NCBI RefSeq assembly: GCF_015627105.1
Contig: NZ_VTDM01000002.1
Location: 62,001-126,000, forward strand
Length of the DNA: 64,000 nucleotides
From: Acinetobacter baretiae
GTDB taxonomy: Bacteria; Pseudomonadota; Gammaproteobacteria; Pseudomonadales; Moraxellaceae
Reading direction: 5' to 3'
Shown: positions 1-10,106 of the stretch, piece after piece
How the letters are laid out: each line of letters begins with the position of its first letter
How positions within the stretch are numbered: position 1 is the stretch's first letter
Made by a program: the position numbers and the translations under genes
Notes under the pieces: model-generated
What the model saw: the letters and a program-made list of their open reading frames with translations, nothing else
What the model was told of the DNA's origin: nothing
Database searches by the model: none

Positions 1-1
1 A

Positions 2-367
2 GAGCTAAAGTTATTGATTTATATCGCACTCAAGCAGTTTGAAGAAGCCAAAGACTTGGTCGAGGCATTCTTACAATACAACACAAATACGGTTGAACGT
101 GGTTTATTTTACCAAGCCATGAATGTGGTGTTAGAAGTGATGCTCGATGATGAGTTAGAGCTTGAGGATTACTTATTTAACTTCCGTCGTATGTTTGGTC
201 ATGAGCGTATAGAGGCAGTCATTGGATCAATCAATGGTACGATTAAGTTTTTTGGCCTCACTCCAACCAATATGCAACTAGAAGGATTAGACCGTCACTT
301 ACGACTCATTGACAGTTATAAAAAACTGCATGCTGCTCGTGCTCGTGCATTTCAAAACCATCGTTAA
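2..367 (+). CDS. ycaO: YcaO, C-terminal part only (cut by window edge)
   Basis: The reading frame is open to the left edge of the window, so this is the last 121 residues of a longer protein; the TTG at 14 is not the real start. The fragment contains a NTVERGLFYQA segment, an acidic MLDDELELEDY stretch and a final EGLDRHLRLIDSYKKLH block, which I recognise as the helical C-terminal region of E. coli-type YcaO. YcaO is an ATP-using protein linked to beta-methylthiolation of ribosomal protein S12. The catalytic ATP-binding domain lies outside the window, so function cannot be checked here. A strong hairpin follows the stop codon. Confidence 0.75.
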   Translation, partial: ELKLLIYIALKQFEEAKDLVEAFLQYNTNTVERGLFYQAMNVVLEVMLDDELELEDYLFNFRRMFGHERIEAVIGSINGTIKFFGLTPTNMQLEGLDRHLRLIDSYKKLHAARARAFQNHR

Positions 368-370
368 AAC

Positions 371-408
371 AACACCACTCGATGATTAAAAACATCGAGT
401 GGTGCTTT
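371..408. terminator. Bidirectional terminator between ycaO and ssuB
   Basis: A perfect 12-bp stem (373-384 with 393-404) with an 8-nt loop sits between two convergent genes. It has short T-rich sequence on the plus side and a TTGTTTTAA run on the minus side, so it probably serves both genes. Confidence 0.8.
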
Positions 409-412
409 AACA

Positions 413-1198
413 TTAAGTCGCCAAGACCGCATTTAACACCTCTTGTTCAAGTTGGGTAAATGCTGGGCTTTTTTGTCTTGGTCGTGGCAAGTCAACTGTA
501 AATTGCGCTTCAATCTCACCCCGATTAAGTAAAATGATGCGATCTGCAAGTTGAACAGCTTCACTAACATCATGTGTGACTAAAATTGCGGTAAATCCTT
601 GATCTAGCCATAAATTTTCAATCAATTGTTGCATATCTAAGCGTGTGAGTGCATCTAATGCACCAAGTGGTTCATCCAACAGCAATACCTTAGGGCGATG
701 TAGTAAGGCACGTGCTAATGCAGCACGTTGGCGTTGACCACCAGACAGCTGTGCTGGCCATAATTGGCTTTTATCTTTCAAACCTACTTTTTCTAACAAC
801 GTAAAAGCCTGTACTTTTTGTGCTTTAGAACGCCCCAGATTCACATTATCAACCACACTACGCCAAGGTAATAGCCTTGGATCTTGAAACATGACTCTTA
901 CATCTGGCTGATGACTGGCCTGTTTACCATCTAATTGAATTTGACCTGAACTACTTTGCTCTAGATCTGCAATCAAACGAAGTAAGGTACTTTTACCACA
1001 GCCACTTCGCCCAACAATCGCGAGAAACTCTCCTGCTTGAATGTTTAAATCCAAATTTTCTAAAACAGTCACTTGACCATAATACTTGTGCAGATTTTTA
1101 ATCTGAATTTCAACACCTTTTGATTCTGACGTCGGTAACACAGGTGTTGAACGTGTGAAAGCTTGTTGTTCCAAATGTGTTACATTTAAATTTGACAT
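413..1198 (-). CDS. ssuB: Aliphatic sulfonate ABC transporter, ATPase SsuB
   Basis: This 261-residue cytoplasmic ATPase energises sulfonate import. It shows Walker [10 protein letters not shown] at about residues 63-71, a Q-loop FQDPRLLPW near 104-112, signature LSGGQ at 151-155, Walker B VLLLDEP at 171-177 and the H-loop histidine near 209. The LLPW after the Q-loop is typical of the nitrate/sulfonate/taurine ATPases. It is the last gene of ssuADCB and begins 12 bp after ssuC. An N-terminal extension of about 25 residues precedes the ABC fold. TauB is the main alternative, but SsuD in the operon supports SsuB. Confidence 0.9.
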   Translation of the reverse strand: MSNLNVTHLEQQAFTRSTPVLPTSESKGVEIQIKNLHKYYGQVTVLENLDLNIQAGEFLAIVGRSGCGKSTLLRLIADLEQSSSGQIQLDGKQASHQPDVRVMFQDPRLLPWRSVVDNVNLGRSKAQKVQAFTLLEKVGLKDKSQLWPAQLSGGQRQRAALARALLHRPKVLLLDEPLGALDALTRLDMQQLIENLWLDQGFTAILVTHDVSEAVQLADRIILLNRGEIEAQFTVDLPRPRQKSPAFTQLEQEVLNAVLAT

Positions 1199-1210
1199 TC
1201 TTTCTCACTC

Positions 1211-1999
1211 CTATTTACGCTGATACCCAGCATGCCAGCGCAATAAATAACGTTCGAGATATTGCGCAAACACATCAGCCAATTTACCCAATAAGGCGTA
1301 TAATAAAATACCGACCAAAACAATATCTGTTTGCAAAAATTCTCTGGCATTCATGGTCATATAACCAATACCCGCTTGTGCCGAAATAGTTTCTGCAACA
1401 ATCAGAAGAACCCAAACTAAACCGAGTGAAAAACGTAGTCCAACTAAAATAGACGGCATCGCACCGGGTAAAATAATATCTTTATACAATTGCCAACGGC
1501 TCAAACCGTAGCTTTTTCCCATTTCAATGAGTTCTGGATCAACAGAACGAATGCCATGATACGTATTTAAATAAATTGGAAAAAATACACCTACAGCAAC
1601 TAAAAATAATTTGGCAGATTCGTCTATACCAAACCATAAAATGACCAATGGAATTAGCGCCAATGCAGGAATATTACGTACCATTTGTATACTGGTATCG
1701 AAAAGTGTAGAGGCAATTTTTGAAGAGCCATTTAACAGCCCAAGAACAAAACCTAACCCACCTCCTACAAGTAACCCAAGCAAAGCTCGCCCTGCGCTGA
1801 CTTTAACATTTTGCCAAAGCTCTCCACTGAGCAATAAATGCCAAAATGCCAACACGACCGCACTTGGAGCAGGTAGTATTTGTGCGCTCAACACACCATA
1901 AGACGATGCAACTTGCCACAGCACAATCAATATTATGGGTACAAGCCACGGCAAAAGGTATTTTACGGGTTGCCGTAACGCCCTTTTGATTTGACTCAT
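1211..1999 (-). CDS. ssuC: Aliphatic sulfonate ABC transporter permease SsuC
   Basis: This is a 262-residue inner-membrane permease of the BPD_transp_1 family. Several hydrophobic segments are visible, starting with one at about 14-32. The EAA loop that contacts the ATPase is seen at about 157-190 ([17 protein letters not shown], then the conserved LPGAMPSI). The ATG overlaps the ssuD stop by 4 bp (ATGA type), which indicates translational coupling. It forms the membrane channel with SsuB and receives substrate from SsuA. Confidence 0.9.
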   Translation of the reverse strand: MSQIKRALRQPVKYLLPWLVPIILIVLWQVASSYGVLSAQILPAPSAVVLAFWHLLLSGELWQNVKVSAGRALLGLLVGGGLGFVLGLLNGSSKIASTLFDTSIQMVRNIPALALIPLVILWFGIDESAKLFLVAVGVFFPIYLNTYHGIRSVDPELIEMGKSYGLSRWQLYKDIILPGAMPSILVGLRFSLGLVWVLLIVAETISAQAGIGYMTMNAREFLQTDIVLVGILLYALLGKLADVFAQYLERYLLRWHAGYQRK

Positions 2000-3165
2000 G
2001 TTGCCACCTGCTTCGCTTTAGTGTTTTCCTCTGGTGTATAATTATTGGCAACAATTTCACCAAATGGCCCTGTCAAATGTGGTTGGGTGAGTTTTTGCTG
2101 TAACTTTAATGGCAATAATGGAAACACCAATTCTGCAAAACGAATCGACTCTTCTAAATGCGGATACCCTGAAAAAATGAAAGTATCTATTCCTAAATCG
2201 GCATACTCTTGAATACGTGCGGCAACAGTTTGCGCATCACCCACTAAAGCAGTACCCGCACCGCCCCGCACTAAACCAATACCCGCCCATAGATTTGGCG
2301 ACACTTCTAAACGATCTTTACGACCACCATGCAGTGCAGCCATACGTTGTTGACCCACTGAATCCATTTGAGCAAACTTTTTTTGTGCAGCTTCTATGGT
2401 GGCATCATCTAAATACCCAATCAATTCATTGGCAGCTGCCCATGCTTGTTCATTGGTTTCACGAACAATCACATGTAATCGAATACCATAATTTAGCGTA
2501 CGACCACGTGCTTGAGCTTTTTCACGCACCACAGCCAACTTTTCTTTGACTGCCGCAGGTGGTTCACCCCATGTTAAATAAGTATCTACTTGTTCAGCAG
2601 CTAAATCGGTAGCGACATCCGATGATCCACCAAACCACAATGGTGGATATGGTTTTTGAATAGGCGGATATAAAAGTTTGGCATCATCCACACTTAAACG
2701 TCGACCATGAAAAGTGAGTGATTCACCTGTGTGTGAACGCGTTAAAACTTCACGCCAAATGTGAACATATTCTTGTGCTGTTTCATAGCGAGTTGCATGA
2801 TCTTCATACACTCCATCGCCTTTCAGCTCTTGTTCATCACCACCTGTCACTAAATTAAGTAATATACGACCACCCGATAAACGATCAAACGTTGCAGACA
2901 TACGTGCTGCTAATGCAGGTGTAGTTACACCAGGGCGTAGCGCTACAAGAAATTTAAGTCGTGTTGTTGCATCAATTAAACTTGCAGCAACAATCCATGG
3001 ATCTTCACATGAACGACCTGTCGGAATGAGTACCCCTTCATATCCTAAATGATCTGCTGCAACAGCGATTTGCTTCATATATGCATGATCAACTTGACGA
3101 GCACCTTTGCTTGTACCCAAATAACGACTGTCGCCATGTGTTGGAATAAACCAAAAAATTTTCAT
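1996..3165 (-). CDS. ssuD: FMNH2-dependent alkanesulfonate monooxygenase SsuD
   Basis: SsuD splits C1-C14 alkanesulfonates into an aldehyde and sulfite using FMNH2 and O2, which gives sulfur during sulfate starvation. The protein is a 389-residue luciferase-like TIM barrel. Its N-terminus [17 protein letters not shown], the GRSCEDPW segment with the active-site-region cysteine, and the RLHVIV stretch holding the conserved Arg and His are all typical. It lies 15 bp after ssuA. No SsuE reductase is in this operon; the MsuE-like reductase at 25229-25948 could supply FMNH2. Confidence 0.93.
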   Translation of the reverse strand: MKIFWFIPTHGDSRYLGTSKGARQVDHAYMKQIAVAADHLGYEGVLIPTGRSCEDPWIVAASLIDATTRLKFLVALRPGVTTPALAARMSATFDRLSGGRILLNLVTGGDEQELKGDGVYEDHATRYETAQEYVHIWREVLTRSHTGESLTFHGRRLSVDDAKLLYPPIQKPYPPLWFGGSSDVATDLAAEQVDTYLTWGEPPAAVKEKLAVVREKAQARGRTLNYGIRLHVIVRETNEQAWAAANELIGYLDDATIEAAQKKFAQMDSVGQQRMAALHGGRKDRLEVSPNLWAGIGLVRGGAGTALVGDAQTVAARIQEYADLGIDTFIFSGYPHLEESIRFAELVFPLLPLKLQQKLTQPHLTGPFGEIVANNYTPEENTKAKQVAT

Positions 3166-3180
3166 ACCACCCTCGTAAAT

Positions 3181-4158
3181 TTACTGTGATGCACCATTGA
3201 AAACAGCGTGCTGAACATCGATCTTTTGTGGAATTAATTGCTCTGTATAAAAGCGGTCTGCAATCTGTTGTTGCGCTTGTGTCACACTATCAGTCATGTT
3301 GTGAATGAGTGATGGTTTGTCACGCTTATCTAATACACGTTGTGCAATATTTTCATTTAAACCAATGGCTTGTGAATAAAGTTTAAGTGTTTCTTGTGGA
3401 TGGTCAACAATCCAACGTGCAGCATCATTAGACACACTAATAAATTTTTTCACTTCTTCTGGATGTGCTTTTACAAAATCTGGACGACTAATTAAAAAAT
3501 TATAAGTGGTTTCAAAGCTTGAACCATCTACAATTGAACGTGCTTTACCTTCGACTTCAGCAGCACTCAAAAACGGTTCCCAAATGACCCATGCATCTAC
3601 CGATTTTTTATCAAATGCTGCACGTGCATCGGCAGGTGCTAACCAAATTGGTTGAATATCAGACCATTTCAAGTTGGCTTTTTGCAATACTCGCCCAAGT
3701 AAATCATGAGCACTAGATCCCTTTTGTACCGCAATACGTTTACCTTTTAATTGCTCAATGGTTTGAATATCACTGTCTTGAGGCACTAAAACCGATTGCC
3801 ATTTAGGATGAATATTTTCATACCCCACATAGGTAATATTTTTATTGGCAGCTTGAGCAAATACAGGTGGCGTGTTCCCAACTGAACCAAAATCAATCGC
3901 ACCTACAGAAAGTGCCTCAAGCATTTGTGGGCCTGCAGGAAATTCACGCCATTGTACTTGGGTGTTTGGAAATTGTTTTTTAAGTAATTCTTGTTCAGAC
4001 TTTAAAACAATCGAACTCAAAGATGCTTTTTGAAAACCAATCGTCAATGTTTGAATATCTGTTGTGGCATTTGGTTCTGCTTTTTTTTCAGCACATGCAG
4101 TTAAACCGACACTCATCGTTGCTAAAGTAAGTGTCGCCCAAGATTTTAAATACGCCAT
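3181..4158 (-). CDS. ssuA: Sulfonate ABC transporter substrate-binding lipoprotein SsuA
   Basis: This is a 325-residue periplasmic binding protein of the SsuA/NrtA/TauA type. I chose the ATG at 4158, not the upstream TTG at 4170, because a GAGG motif sits about 6 nt ahead of it. The N-terminus is a hydrophobic signal ending in a lipobox LTAC, with Cys at about residue 22, so it is probably a lipoprotein. The body has LTIGFQKASL, a FGSVGNTPP loop and a WVIWEPFLSAAE segment typical of the family. It is the first gene of ssuADCB and so defines the operon promoter region. Confidence 0.88.
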   Translation of the reverse strand: MAYLKSWATLTLATMSVGLTACAEKKAEPNATTDIQTLTIGFQKASLSSIVLKSEQELLKKQFPNTQVQWREFPAGPQMLEALSVGAIDFGSVGNTPPVFAQAANKNITYVGYENIHPKWQSVLVPQDSDIQTIEQLKGKRIAVQKGSSAHDLLGRVLQKANLKWSDIQPIWLAPADARAAFDKKSVDAWVIWEPFLSAAEVEGKARSIVDGSSFETTYNFLISRPDFVKAHPEEVKKFISVSNDAARWIVDHPQETLKLYSQAIGLNENIAQRVLDKRDKPSLIHNMTDSVTQAQQQIADRFYTEQLIPQKIDVQHAVFNGASQ

Positions 4159-4628
4159 ATGTGACCTCAAAAAGTAATATCAAAAAAAAGTGCTGTTAGA
4201 TTTATTTTTAGTCACATGTACATATACGAAAATGATGTAAAGCCCAAGACCCATGCTAAATTTTTTTGCTGATATTCCATGTGTTTACTCGTGAAACCAA
4301 AAGAGTTATTGATTGATTTATATACCGTATCTTTTGTGCATTTTTTATAAAAGTATATTTTTTAGAATTGTTTATGCCATAAAAATATAAAATAAATCTT
4401 GCTATGCTTATCTGATTAAAGACTAAATACCAAAAAACAAAAAACATCTATCTTATTGATATATAATATTTAATTAAAAAACCAGCTGAAAGAAAATTTC
4501 TATTTATGATTTTTACTCATATCTATTATCTAAGTTTAATATTTAATTTTCTATTTATTATATTTACCCAGCGAAATAAACTGCCCTCATCATGAACTAA
4601 ATATCACTGTTTTCGACCATTTTAGTGG
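4159..4628. other. AT-rich intergenic region upstream of the ssu operon
   Basis: This 470-bp gap separates the 3' end of the AEC carrier gene from the start of ssuA, both on the minus strand. It must hold the ssu promoter on the minus strand. I see no convincing sigma-70 pair, no strong terminator and no credible small gene; a 63-codon frame at 4256-4447 has the composition of AT-rich noncoding DNA. Confidence 0.5.
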
Positions 4629-5555
4629 CTAATACCAAAAATAAATACAACCGCTCAGTACGCACAGTGCTGTTATATTACTTAAAACAAAGGCATTATT
4701 AGTTCTTTTTTCAATACCATAAATTTGCCCTAAGGTCATAAATAAGGTAGGCATTGGAAGCATCGCAATAATCACAGCAGTATGAATCATGGCATCATCA
4801 ACCTTAGGAAGCATTGTAAATAACGTAAAAACCAATGCAGGCAAAATGAGGGTTTTAAATGACATTAAACAAATTGCTTGTCGATCTATTTGCCTTAAAC
4901 GTAACTTGCTGAGTGTGCCTCCAATAACAAATAAAGCAAGTGGTGCAGATACTTTTCCTAACCATTCCAATGGCTCCATCAAAAATGAAGGTGGCTCATA
5001 CTCAAAAATCGAGCATAGCAAACCGATTAAAATCGCTAAAACCAATGGGTTTCTAAAGATATGCTGTAGTGTTTTTTTAGATAAAATAGAAAATGGAGTA
5101 GAAGATGATTGACCTGAATCTGCTAAAAACAGCATTAAGCTGGTCAAAATAAAACTTTCAAACAAAATGGTCAGCGCCAAATAATGCATGACTTCTTGAC
5201 CAATCAATAGCGGTAAAATTGCTGTACCGACCAATCCTGTATTTGAAGTGGCTGCGCCTAAAGATAGAATTAAAGCAGATGCAGAACGCTGTATAAACCA
5301 ATGTTTAAAGCAATAATATGCCATAAAAAAAACAATTAAAGAGGATATGCCATATACAGAAAAATAAGAAGATATCCACAAATGATTAAATGTTCGATCT
5401 TGAGATAAAGCACACAACATAAATACAGGTAAAGACACCTTCATCACAAAAGTGCCTAAAACTTTGATTTGATCTAAGTGAATCAGCCTCATGCCAACAC
5501 TGGCATACCCCATTAGGATCAGTATAAAAATGGGTAACATCATGCTCAGCAACAC
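4629..5555 (-). CDS. AEC (auxin efflux carrier) family transporter
   Basis: This 308-residue membrane protein has about ten hydrophobic segments in two halves, separated by a hydrophilic stretch around residues 155-170, as in the AEC family. The N-terminus MLLSMMLPIFILILMGY and the LGAATSNTGLVGTAILPLL segment (with the conserved N-T-G) support the family. Bacterial members move malate, malonate or other organic acids, but the substrate cannot be told here. The GTG at 5555 follows an AGAGAG motif; an ATG at 5543 is an alternative start. It lies 20 bp after the flavin reductase gene and is probably cotranscribed with it. Confidence 0.8.
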   Translation of the reverse strand: MLLSMMLPIFILILMGYASVGMRLIHLDQIKVLGTFVMKVSLPVFMLCALSQDRTFNHLWISSYFSVYGISSLIVFFMAYYCFKHWFIQRSASALILSLGAATSNTGLVGTAILPLLIGQEVMHYLALTILFESFILTSLMLFLADSGQSSSTPFSILSKKTLQHIFRNPLVLAILIGLLCSIFEYEPPSFLMEPLEWLGKVSAPLALFVIGGTLSKLRLRQIDRQAICLMSFKTLILPALVFTLFTMLPKVDDAMIHTAVIIAMLPMPTLFMTLGQIYGIEKRTNNAFVLSNITALCVLSGCIYFWY

Positions 5556-5575
5556 GTGGCACTCTCTAAATCAGT

Positions 5576-6691
5576 TTAGCTCGTTCTAAATGGTTTAAAA
5601 AAATCTTTTAAACCGTGGGGTTGGCATCGCATATATTGTGGAGAAATTCTCATTTCCGCACCCAAGGTTGCAGCTGCATGCCATGGCCAACGTGGGTTAT
5701 ATTGCATAACTCGTCCTAATGCAATAGCATCCGCTTGTTGTTGCTTCAAAATATCTTCAGCTTGTTGAGGTGCTGTAATTAACCCTACTGCAATTACAGG
5801 AATATGCACCGCTTCTTTAACACTTTGAGCAAAAGGTACTTGATAATTTTCTTTCACATCGATGACTTGGTGTTCATGTAAGCCACCGCTAGAGACATGA
5901 ATGTATGCTGCACCTAATTGCTGTAATACTTGTGATACATATATTGTCGAGGCAGTATCCCAACTCTCTACTTGCATCCAATCTGTTGCAGAAACACGTA
6001 CACCTATCGGGAAATGCGTTGGCACGACCTCTTTAATGGCTTGAAATGTTTCTAACAGCATACGCACACGATTTTCTAGTGAGCCACCATATTCATCTGT
6101 ACGGTGATTAGACAAAGGTGATAAAAATTGATGCAATAAATACCCATGTGCTGCGTGTAATTCAATTAATGAAAAACCTGCTTCTACAGCACGTTGTGCA
6201 GCAGCGACAAAATCTTGTTGAATACTTTTAATTTCTTTAATACTCAACTCATGTGGTACAGCATCATCGGCAGAAAATGGAATCGGGCTAGGTGCAACCG
6301 TTTGCCAACCTAAAACATCATTTTTTGCAATTTGCCCACGGCCACGCCAAGGAAGTTCAGTCGATGCTTTTCTTCCTGCATGTGCTAGTTGAATGGCAAA
6401 TGGCATTGGTGAAATTGCACGTATTTTATGCAGTAATGCTTTCATGCGTTCAGCTTGATCATCATTCCATAAGCCTAAATCTGCATAACTAATCCGCCCT
6501 GCAGGGTGAACGGCTGTCGCTTCTACAATACACAAACCTGCACCAGAAAGTGCATAACTTGCCCATTGTTGCTCATGCCAATAACTCAAACATCCTTCAT
6601 CTACAGCCGAGTACTGACACATTGGGGCAATAATTATTTTATTGTCTAAAGTCAATGAATCGAACGCAATAGATTGAAATAACTCACTCAT
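5576..6691 (-). CDS. Old yellow enzyme, NADPH/FMN-dependent ene reductase (YqjM/XenA class)
   Basis: This 371-residue FMN TIM barrel reduces activated C=C bonds or nitro compounds in members studied elsewhere. It has the YqjM-class motif APMCQYSA with the redox-tuning cysteine and tyrosine near residues 23-27. It also has IQLAHAGRKAS, the substrate-binding His pair in ELHAAHGYLLHQF and the YGGSLENR signature. The ATG at 6691 is preferred over TTG at 6697 because GAGAGG lies 6 nt upstream. The physiological substrate is unknown. It is followed closely by the AEC carrier gene. Confidence 0.87.
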   Translation of the reverse strand: MSELFQSIAFDSLTLDNKIIIAPMCQYSAVDEGCLSYWHEQQWASYALSGAGLCIVEATAVHPAGRISYADLGLWNDDQAERMKALLHKIRAISPMPFAIQLAHAGRKASTELPWRGRGQIAKNDVLGWQTVAPSPIPFSADDAVPHELSIKEIKSIQQDFVAAAQRAVEAGFSLIELHAAHGYLLHQFLSPLSNHRTDEYGGSLENRVRMLLETFQAIKEVVPTHFPIGVRVSATDWMQVESWDTASTIYVSQVLQQLGAAYIHVSSGGLHEHQVIDVKENYQVPFAQSVKEAVHIPVIAVGLITAPQQAEDILKQQQADAIALGRVMQYNPRWPWHAAATLGAEMRISPQYMRCQPHGLKDFFKPFRTS

Positions 6692-6720
6692 ATACAACCT
6701 CTCTTCACACTAAGTTTGAC

Positions 6721-8838
6721 TTAAAATGGTTTACTAATACTCAGTCCTGCACTCCAATTTCGCCCATCTGCAGGTTCAAAATATCGAGCATTGCCATCGT
6801 TTACAATCACAGAACCTATATAATGACGATCAAATAGGTTATCTACACGGGCATAGGTATTAAATGACCAATCTTTCACCTTATAGTTGTACCCTATATT
6901 TAATGCAGTCACGACATAACTTGGAGCTGAATCTGAGTTTCGATCATCCACATACATCCGATCTGTATAACGAAGATCTATGCCTGCATGAAACCCTGTT
7001 TCAGGTTGCCACTCAAGGCGAGTAAATGCCTGATTTTTTGCAACACCTGGAATATACGTTCCCCGATTAATTTGAGTTAAACTGCCTTTTGCAGGAATAT
7101 CTGCATTGAATGTGGCATCTAAATAACTATAACTTGCACGTGCTGTTAATTCTTTCCATAACTTCTTATTCCAGCTCAGCTCAATGCCTTCACGTAACGT
7201 TTGATCTGCATTACGAAATGTAGCACGACCCTCTAAGCTACCTGCGGAAACAATGTCATTTTTTGTACGACTCTGAAAAGCTGCTAGAGTAAAAAAGCCC
7301 AGCATATTGTCTGTTTTCAAACCAATCTCATAGTTATCACTGCTTGATGCCAATAGATCAAAATTAAAACCAGACAAACGATCTGTACGATAAGCCATTT
7401 CTGTAAATGTCGGTGTTTCAAACCCTTTTGCATAACTTGTATAAGCCATCAAATTCGGCAAAATTTGCCAACTTATGGCAGCCGATGGCAATGCTTTATT
7501 GTATTTTGTTTGACCACTATCATTAGGATTGGTTAAAGTCACGTAATGATCTTTAGACTTGTAATGTACATTGCTATAACGTAATCCTGTATCTAGTCGC
7601 CATGTTGGCAAAAATTGCCAAGAGGCTTGCATATATGGATCAATATTCCATAACGTATTATTTTCATCACGGCGTAAATTTCCTGTAATTCCAAGCTGAT
7701 TACCAATAAAGTTTTCATATCCCTTACGGCTTTCATTCATTGCATCAAGAGCAACCCCCACATTCAAGGTTGTATTAGGCAATAAATTTCGCCCAACCCA
7801 ACGCATATCTGTACCGTAGTAATGACGATCAAAATCAATCACGCCACCTGCTTGTTTAGGATTGGTTTGGCTGGCTTTAGGAATAGATTGATACTGTGTA
7901 ACTTGTCGCTGTCCAACATACCCCATCACTGAAATAGATTGATGATCTGTCAGTGGTTTATTCCACGTTGCGCCAGTTTGTAATTGTTCAACAGCTTTAC
8001 GAGTATTAAAAGTATACGCGGAACTCACAGCTTGCTTCGCATTTTTCAACCAATCTTGGCGTGTTAAACCCATAGGGTCATCGGCATTAATTTTAGTATA
8101 GTTGGTGATCCAATTAATTTTACTGCCATCATCTAAACGCCACGTCAATTTTGCATTATTTTGTACTTTATTTGCTGCACTATGATCTCTAAAACCTTGG
8201 GTATCAAAATAAGAAGAGCTGATTACATACGCAGGCTGTGATGCTGTATTTGAACCACCTTGTAAAACCACATTCGATTGATGACTTGCATGACTTCCAC
8301 CACTATAGTTCACTGTGACACTGTCTGGGCCTTTTCCTTCCTTTGTTGTGGTCAACAATGTACCTCCTGAAGAATTGCCATACAGCGATGAAAATGCCCC
8401 TGTCAATACTTCAACATGATCTAAACTGTTTAAATCAATATTAGATGTTTGACCTTGCCCATCAGGCATTGTGGCAGGAATACCATCCACATAAATACGA
8501 ATTCCTCTCACACCAAAAGTAGAACGCGCACCAAACCCCCGCATAGAGAGCTGTAAATCCTGTGCATAATTTTGTCGATTATTTAATTGTAAACTCGGAA
8601 CACCTTGCACAGCTTCGGTTAAATTCACCCCTAGACTATTGTTATAAGGCGCTGAATCAATGCGGTATACCGAGGCAGGTGTCGTTAAATAATTCGTATC
8701 TGTACGGGTAGCATCGACCACAATTGTGGCTAAATGTTCAACGCGTGGCGCGAGTGGATCTGCATATAGATGTTGTCCAATACAATAGGTCAATAACGCC
8801 AAAGTAAAGTTGTATCTTTTGTTGTGTAACAATGACAT
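6721..8838 (-). CDS. pqqU: TonB-dependent receptor, probable PQQ receptor PqqU (YncD)
   Basis: This is a 705-residue outer-membrane beta-barrel receptor with an N-terminal plug. The signal peptide ends near ...QHLYA. The plug contains NRQNYAQDLQLSMRGFG, RSTFGVRGIRIYVDG and TMPDGQGQTSNIDL, and the barrel ends in ISKPF with a terminal Phe. These segments match E. coli YncD as I remember it along the whole length, including KGYENF and the SVIVNDGNARYFEP end. YncD has been shown to import pyrroloquinoline quinone and renamed PqqU. Acinetobacter uses PQQ for its glucose dehydrogenase, so PQQ uptake makes sense. No Fur-like box was seen upstream, which argues against a siderophore role. Confidence 0.8.
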   Translation of the reverse strand: MSLLHNKRYNFTLALLTYCIGQHLYADPLAPRVEHLATIVVDATRTDTNYLTTPASVYRIDSAPYNNSLGVNLTEAVQGVPSLQLNNRQNYAQDLQLSMRGFGARSTFGVRGIRIYVDGIPATMPDGQGQTSNIDLNSLDHVEVLTGAFSSLYGNSSGGTLLTTTKEGKGPDSVTVNYSGGSHASHQSNVVLQGGSNTASQPAYVISSSYFDTQGFRDHSAANKVQNNAKLTWRLDDGSKINWITNYTKINADDPMGLTRQDWLKNAKQAVSSAYTFNTRKAVEQLQTGATWNKPLTDHQSISVMGYVGQRQVTQYQSIPKASQTNPKQAGGVIDFDRHYYGTDMRWVGRNLLPNTTLNVGVALDAMNESRKGYENFIGNQLGITGNLRRDENNTLWNIDPYMQASWQFLPTWRLDTGLRYSNVHYKSKDHYVTLTNPNDSGQTKYNKALPSAAISWQILPNLMAYTSYAKGFETPTFTEMAYRTDRLSGFNFDLLASSSDNYEIGLKTDNMLGFFTLAAFQSRTKNDIVSAGSLEGRATFRNADQTLREGIELSWNKKLWKELTARASYSYLDATFNADIPAKGSLTQINRGTYIPGVAKNQAFTRLEWQPETGFHAGIDLRYTDRMYVDDRNSDSAPSYVVTALNIGYNYKVKDWSFNTYARVDNLFDRHYIGSVIVNDGNARYFEPADGRNWSAGLSISKPF

Positions 8839-8981
8839 TATTTATTCCTAACTATGCTTTATTATGATTTCAATCACGACAAAGTATAGCAGGCATTGCA
8901 CAGATAAATCAGTACCGATTCCCTCAAGAAAACGAAGCATGCTAAAATAACGCATCATATTTAAATGACCATTTCTACAAT

Positions 8982-9794
8982 ATGCCAGAGCTTCCTGAAG
9001 TTGAGACCACAAAAAATAGTTTATTACCACTATTGAACCAAAAAGTTATGGCCGTCACTGTCTATCAGCCTAAACTACGCTGGCCTATGCCATCAGACAT
9101 AGAGCAACTGATTGGTCAACGACTCTCTTCGTTATCTCGACGTTCTAAATATATTTTTGCCGAATTTGAAACACACAGTATGCTATGGCATTTAGGAATG
9201 TCTGGTAGCTTTAGATTATGTGCACTAGATGAACCGCTACGCAAACATGATCATTTAGTCATTCAATTTGAAACCATCGAACTACGCTACCATGACCCAA
9301 GACGATTTGGCTGTATTTTATGGCTCAATGAAGATACCCAACAAAAACTCATTCAACCGTTAGGGCCTGAACCACTCAGTACAGCATTTAATGCCAAGTA
9401 CCTTAAAGAAGCTTTACAACGTAAAAAAACACCAATTAAAGTGGCGATCATGGACAATCATGTTGTGGTGGGTGTTGGCAATATTTATGCCACAGAAAGT
9501 TTATTTAATATCGGCATTCATCCTGCCCAACCTGCAAATACACTCCAAGAAAAACATATTGAACAACTCACTTTAGAAATTAAACGTATTTTGGCTCAAG
9601 CAATACAACTTGGGGGCTCAACCTTACGAGACTATACCAATGCCGTGGGTGAAAATGGATATTTTCAACAAACCTTATTGGCTTACGGACGTGCAGGTGA
9701 AATGTGTGTGAATTGTGAAACCACACTAGAAAATATTAAACTTGGACAACGTGCAAGCGTATTTTGTCCACAATGCCAACCCTTAAAGGTCTAA
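8982..9794 (+). CDS. mutM: Formamidopyrimidine-DNA glycosylase
   Basis: MutM removes 8-oxoguanine and other oxidised purines from DNA and then cuts the backbone. The 270-residue protein starts MPELPEVET, with the catalytic Pro and Glu exposed after Met removal. It has the conserved NIYATESLF and GGSTLRDY segments and ends in a zinc finger (CVNC near 244 and CPQC near 264). It is divergent from pqqU and lies 7 bp before ppiC. Confidence 0.96.
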   Translation: MPELPEVETTKNSLLPLLNQKVMAVTVYQPKLRWPMPSDIEQLIGQRLSSLSRRSKYIFAEFETHSMLWHLGMSGSFRLCALDEPLRKHDHLVIQFETIELRYHDPRRFGCILWLNEDTQQKLIQPLGPEPLSTAFNAKYLKEALQRKKTPIKVAIMDNHVVVGVGNIYATESLFNIGIHPAQPANTLQEKHIEQLTLEIKRILAQAIQLGGSTLRDYTNAVGENGYFQQTLLAYGRAGEMCVNCETTLENIKLGQRASVFCPQCQPLKV

Positions 9795-9801
9795 ACTACT
9801 T

Positions 9802-10089
9802 ATGAGTACTGCCATTGTTCGTCATATTTTAGTCAAGGATATTACTCTTGCTCAACAACTGAAAAAAAAACTTGCAGATGGTGCAGATTTTGCAAAATTG
9901 GCCAAACAACACTCGACCTGTAATTCAGCAAAGCGCGGTGGTGAATTGGGTGAAATAAAAAAAGGACAACTCGTTGCCGTCATTGATAAATTGGTTTTTT
10001 CTGCCCCTGAAAAAACCATTCAAGGGCCTGTTAAAAGTAAATTTGGCTATCATTTAGTTGAAGTGAAATTTCGTATGTCTCACTTTTAA
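9802..10089 (+). CDS. ppiC: Parvulin-type peptidyl-prolyl cis-trans isomerase PpiC
   Basis: This 95-residue protein is a single rotamase domain with no signal peptide, so it is probably cytoplasmic. It shows VRHILVKD, the FAKLAKQHSTC segment, RGGELGEIKKGQLV and the closing FGYHLVEV, all classic parvulin blocks. The length matches E. coli PpiC (about 93). It sits 7 bp after mutM and is probably cotranscribed with it. Confidence 0.93.
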   Translation: MSTAIVRHILVKDITLAQQLKKKLADGADFAKLAKQHSTCNSAKRGGELGEIKKGQLVAVIDKLVFSAPEKTIQGPVKSKFGYHLVEVKFRMSHF

Positions 10090-10106
10090 CCCTTTTAATT
10101 ACATTA

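Noticed and set aside
4256..4447. 63-codon open frame on the minus strand
   Set aside because: It lies in AT-rich intergenic DNA, has no ribosome binding site and a composition of Phe, Ile, Lys and Asn typical of chance frames.
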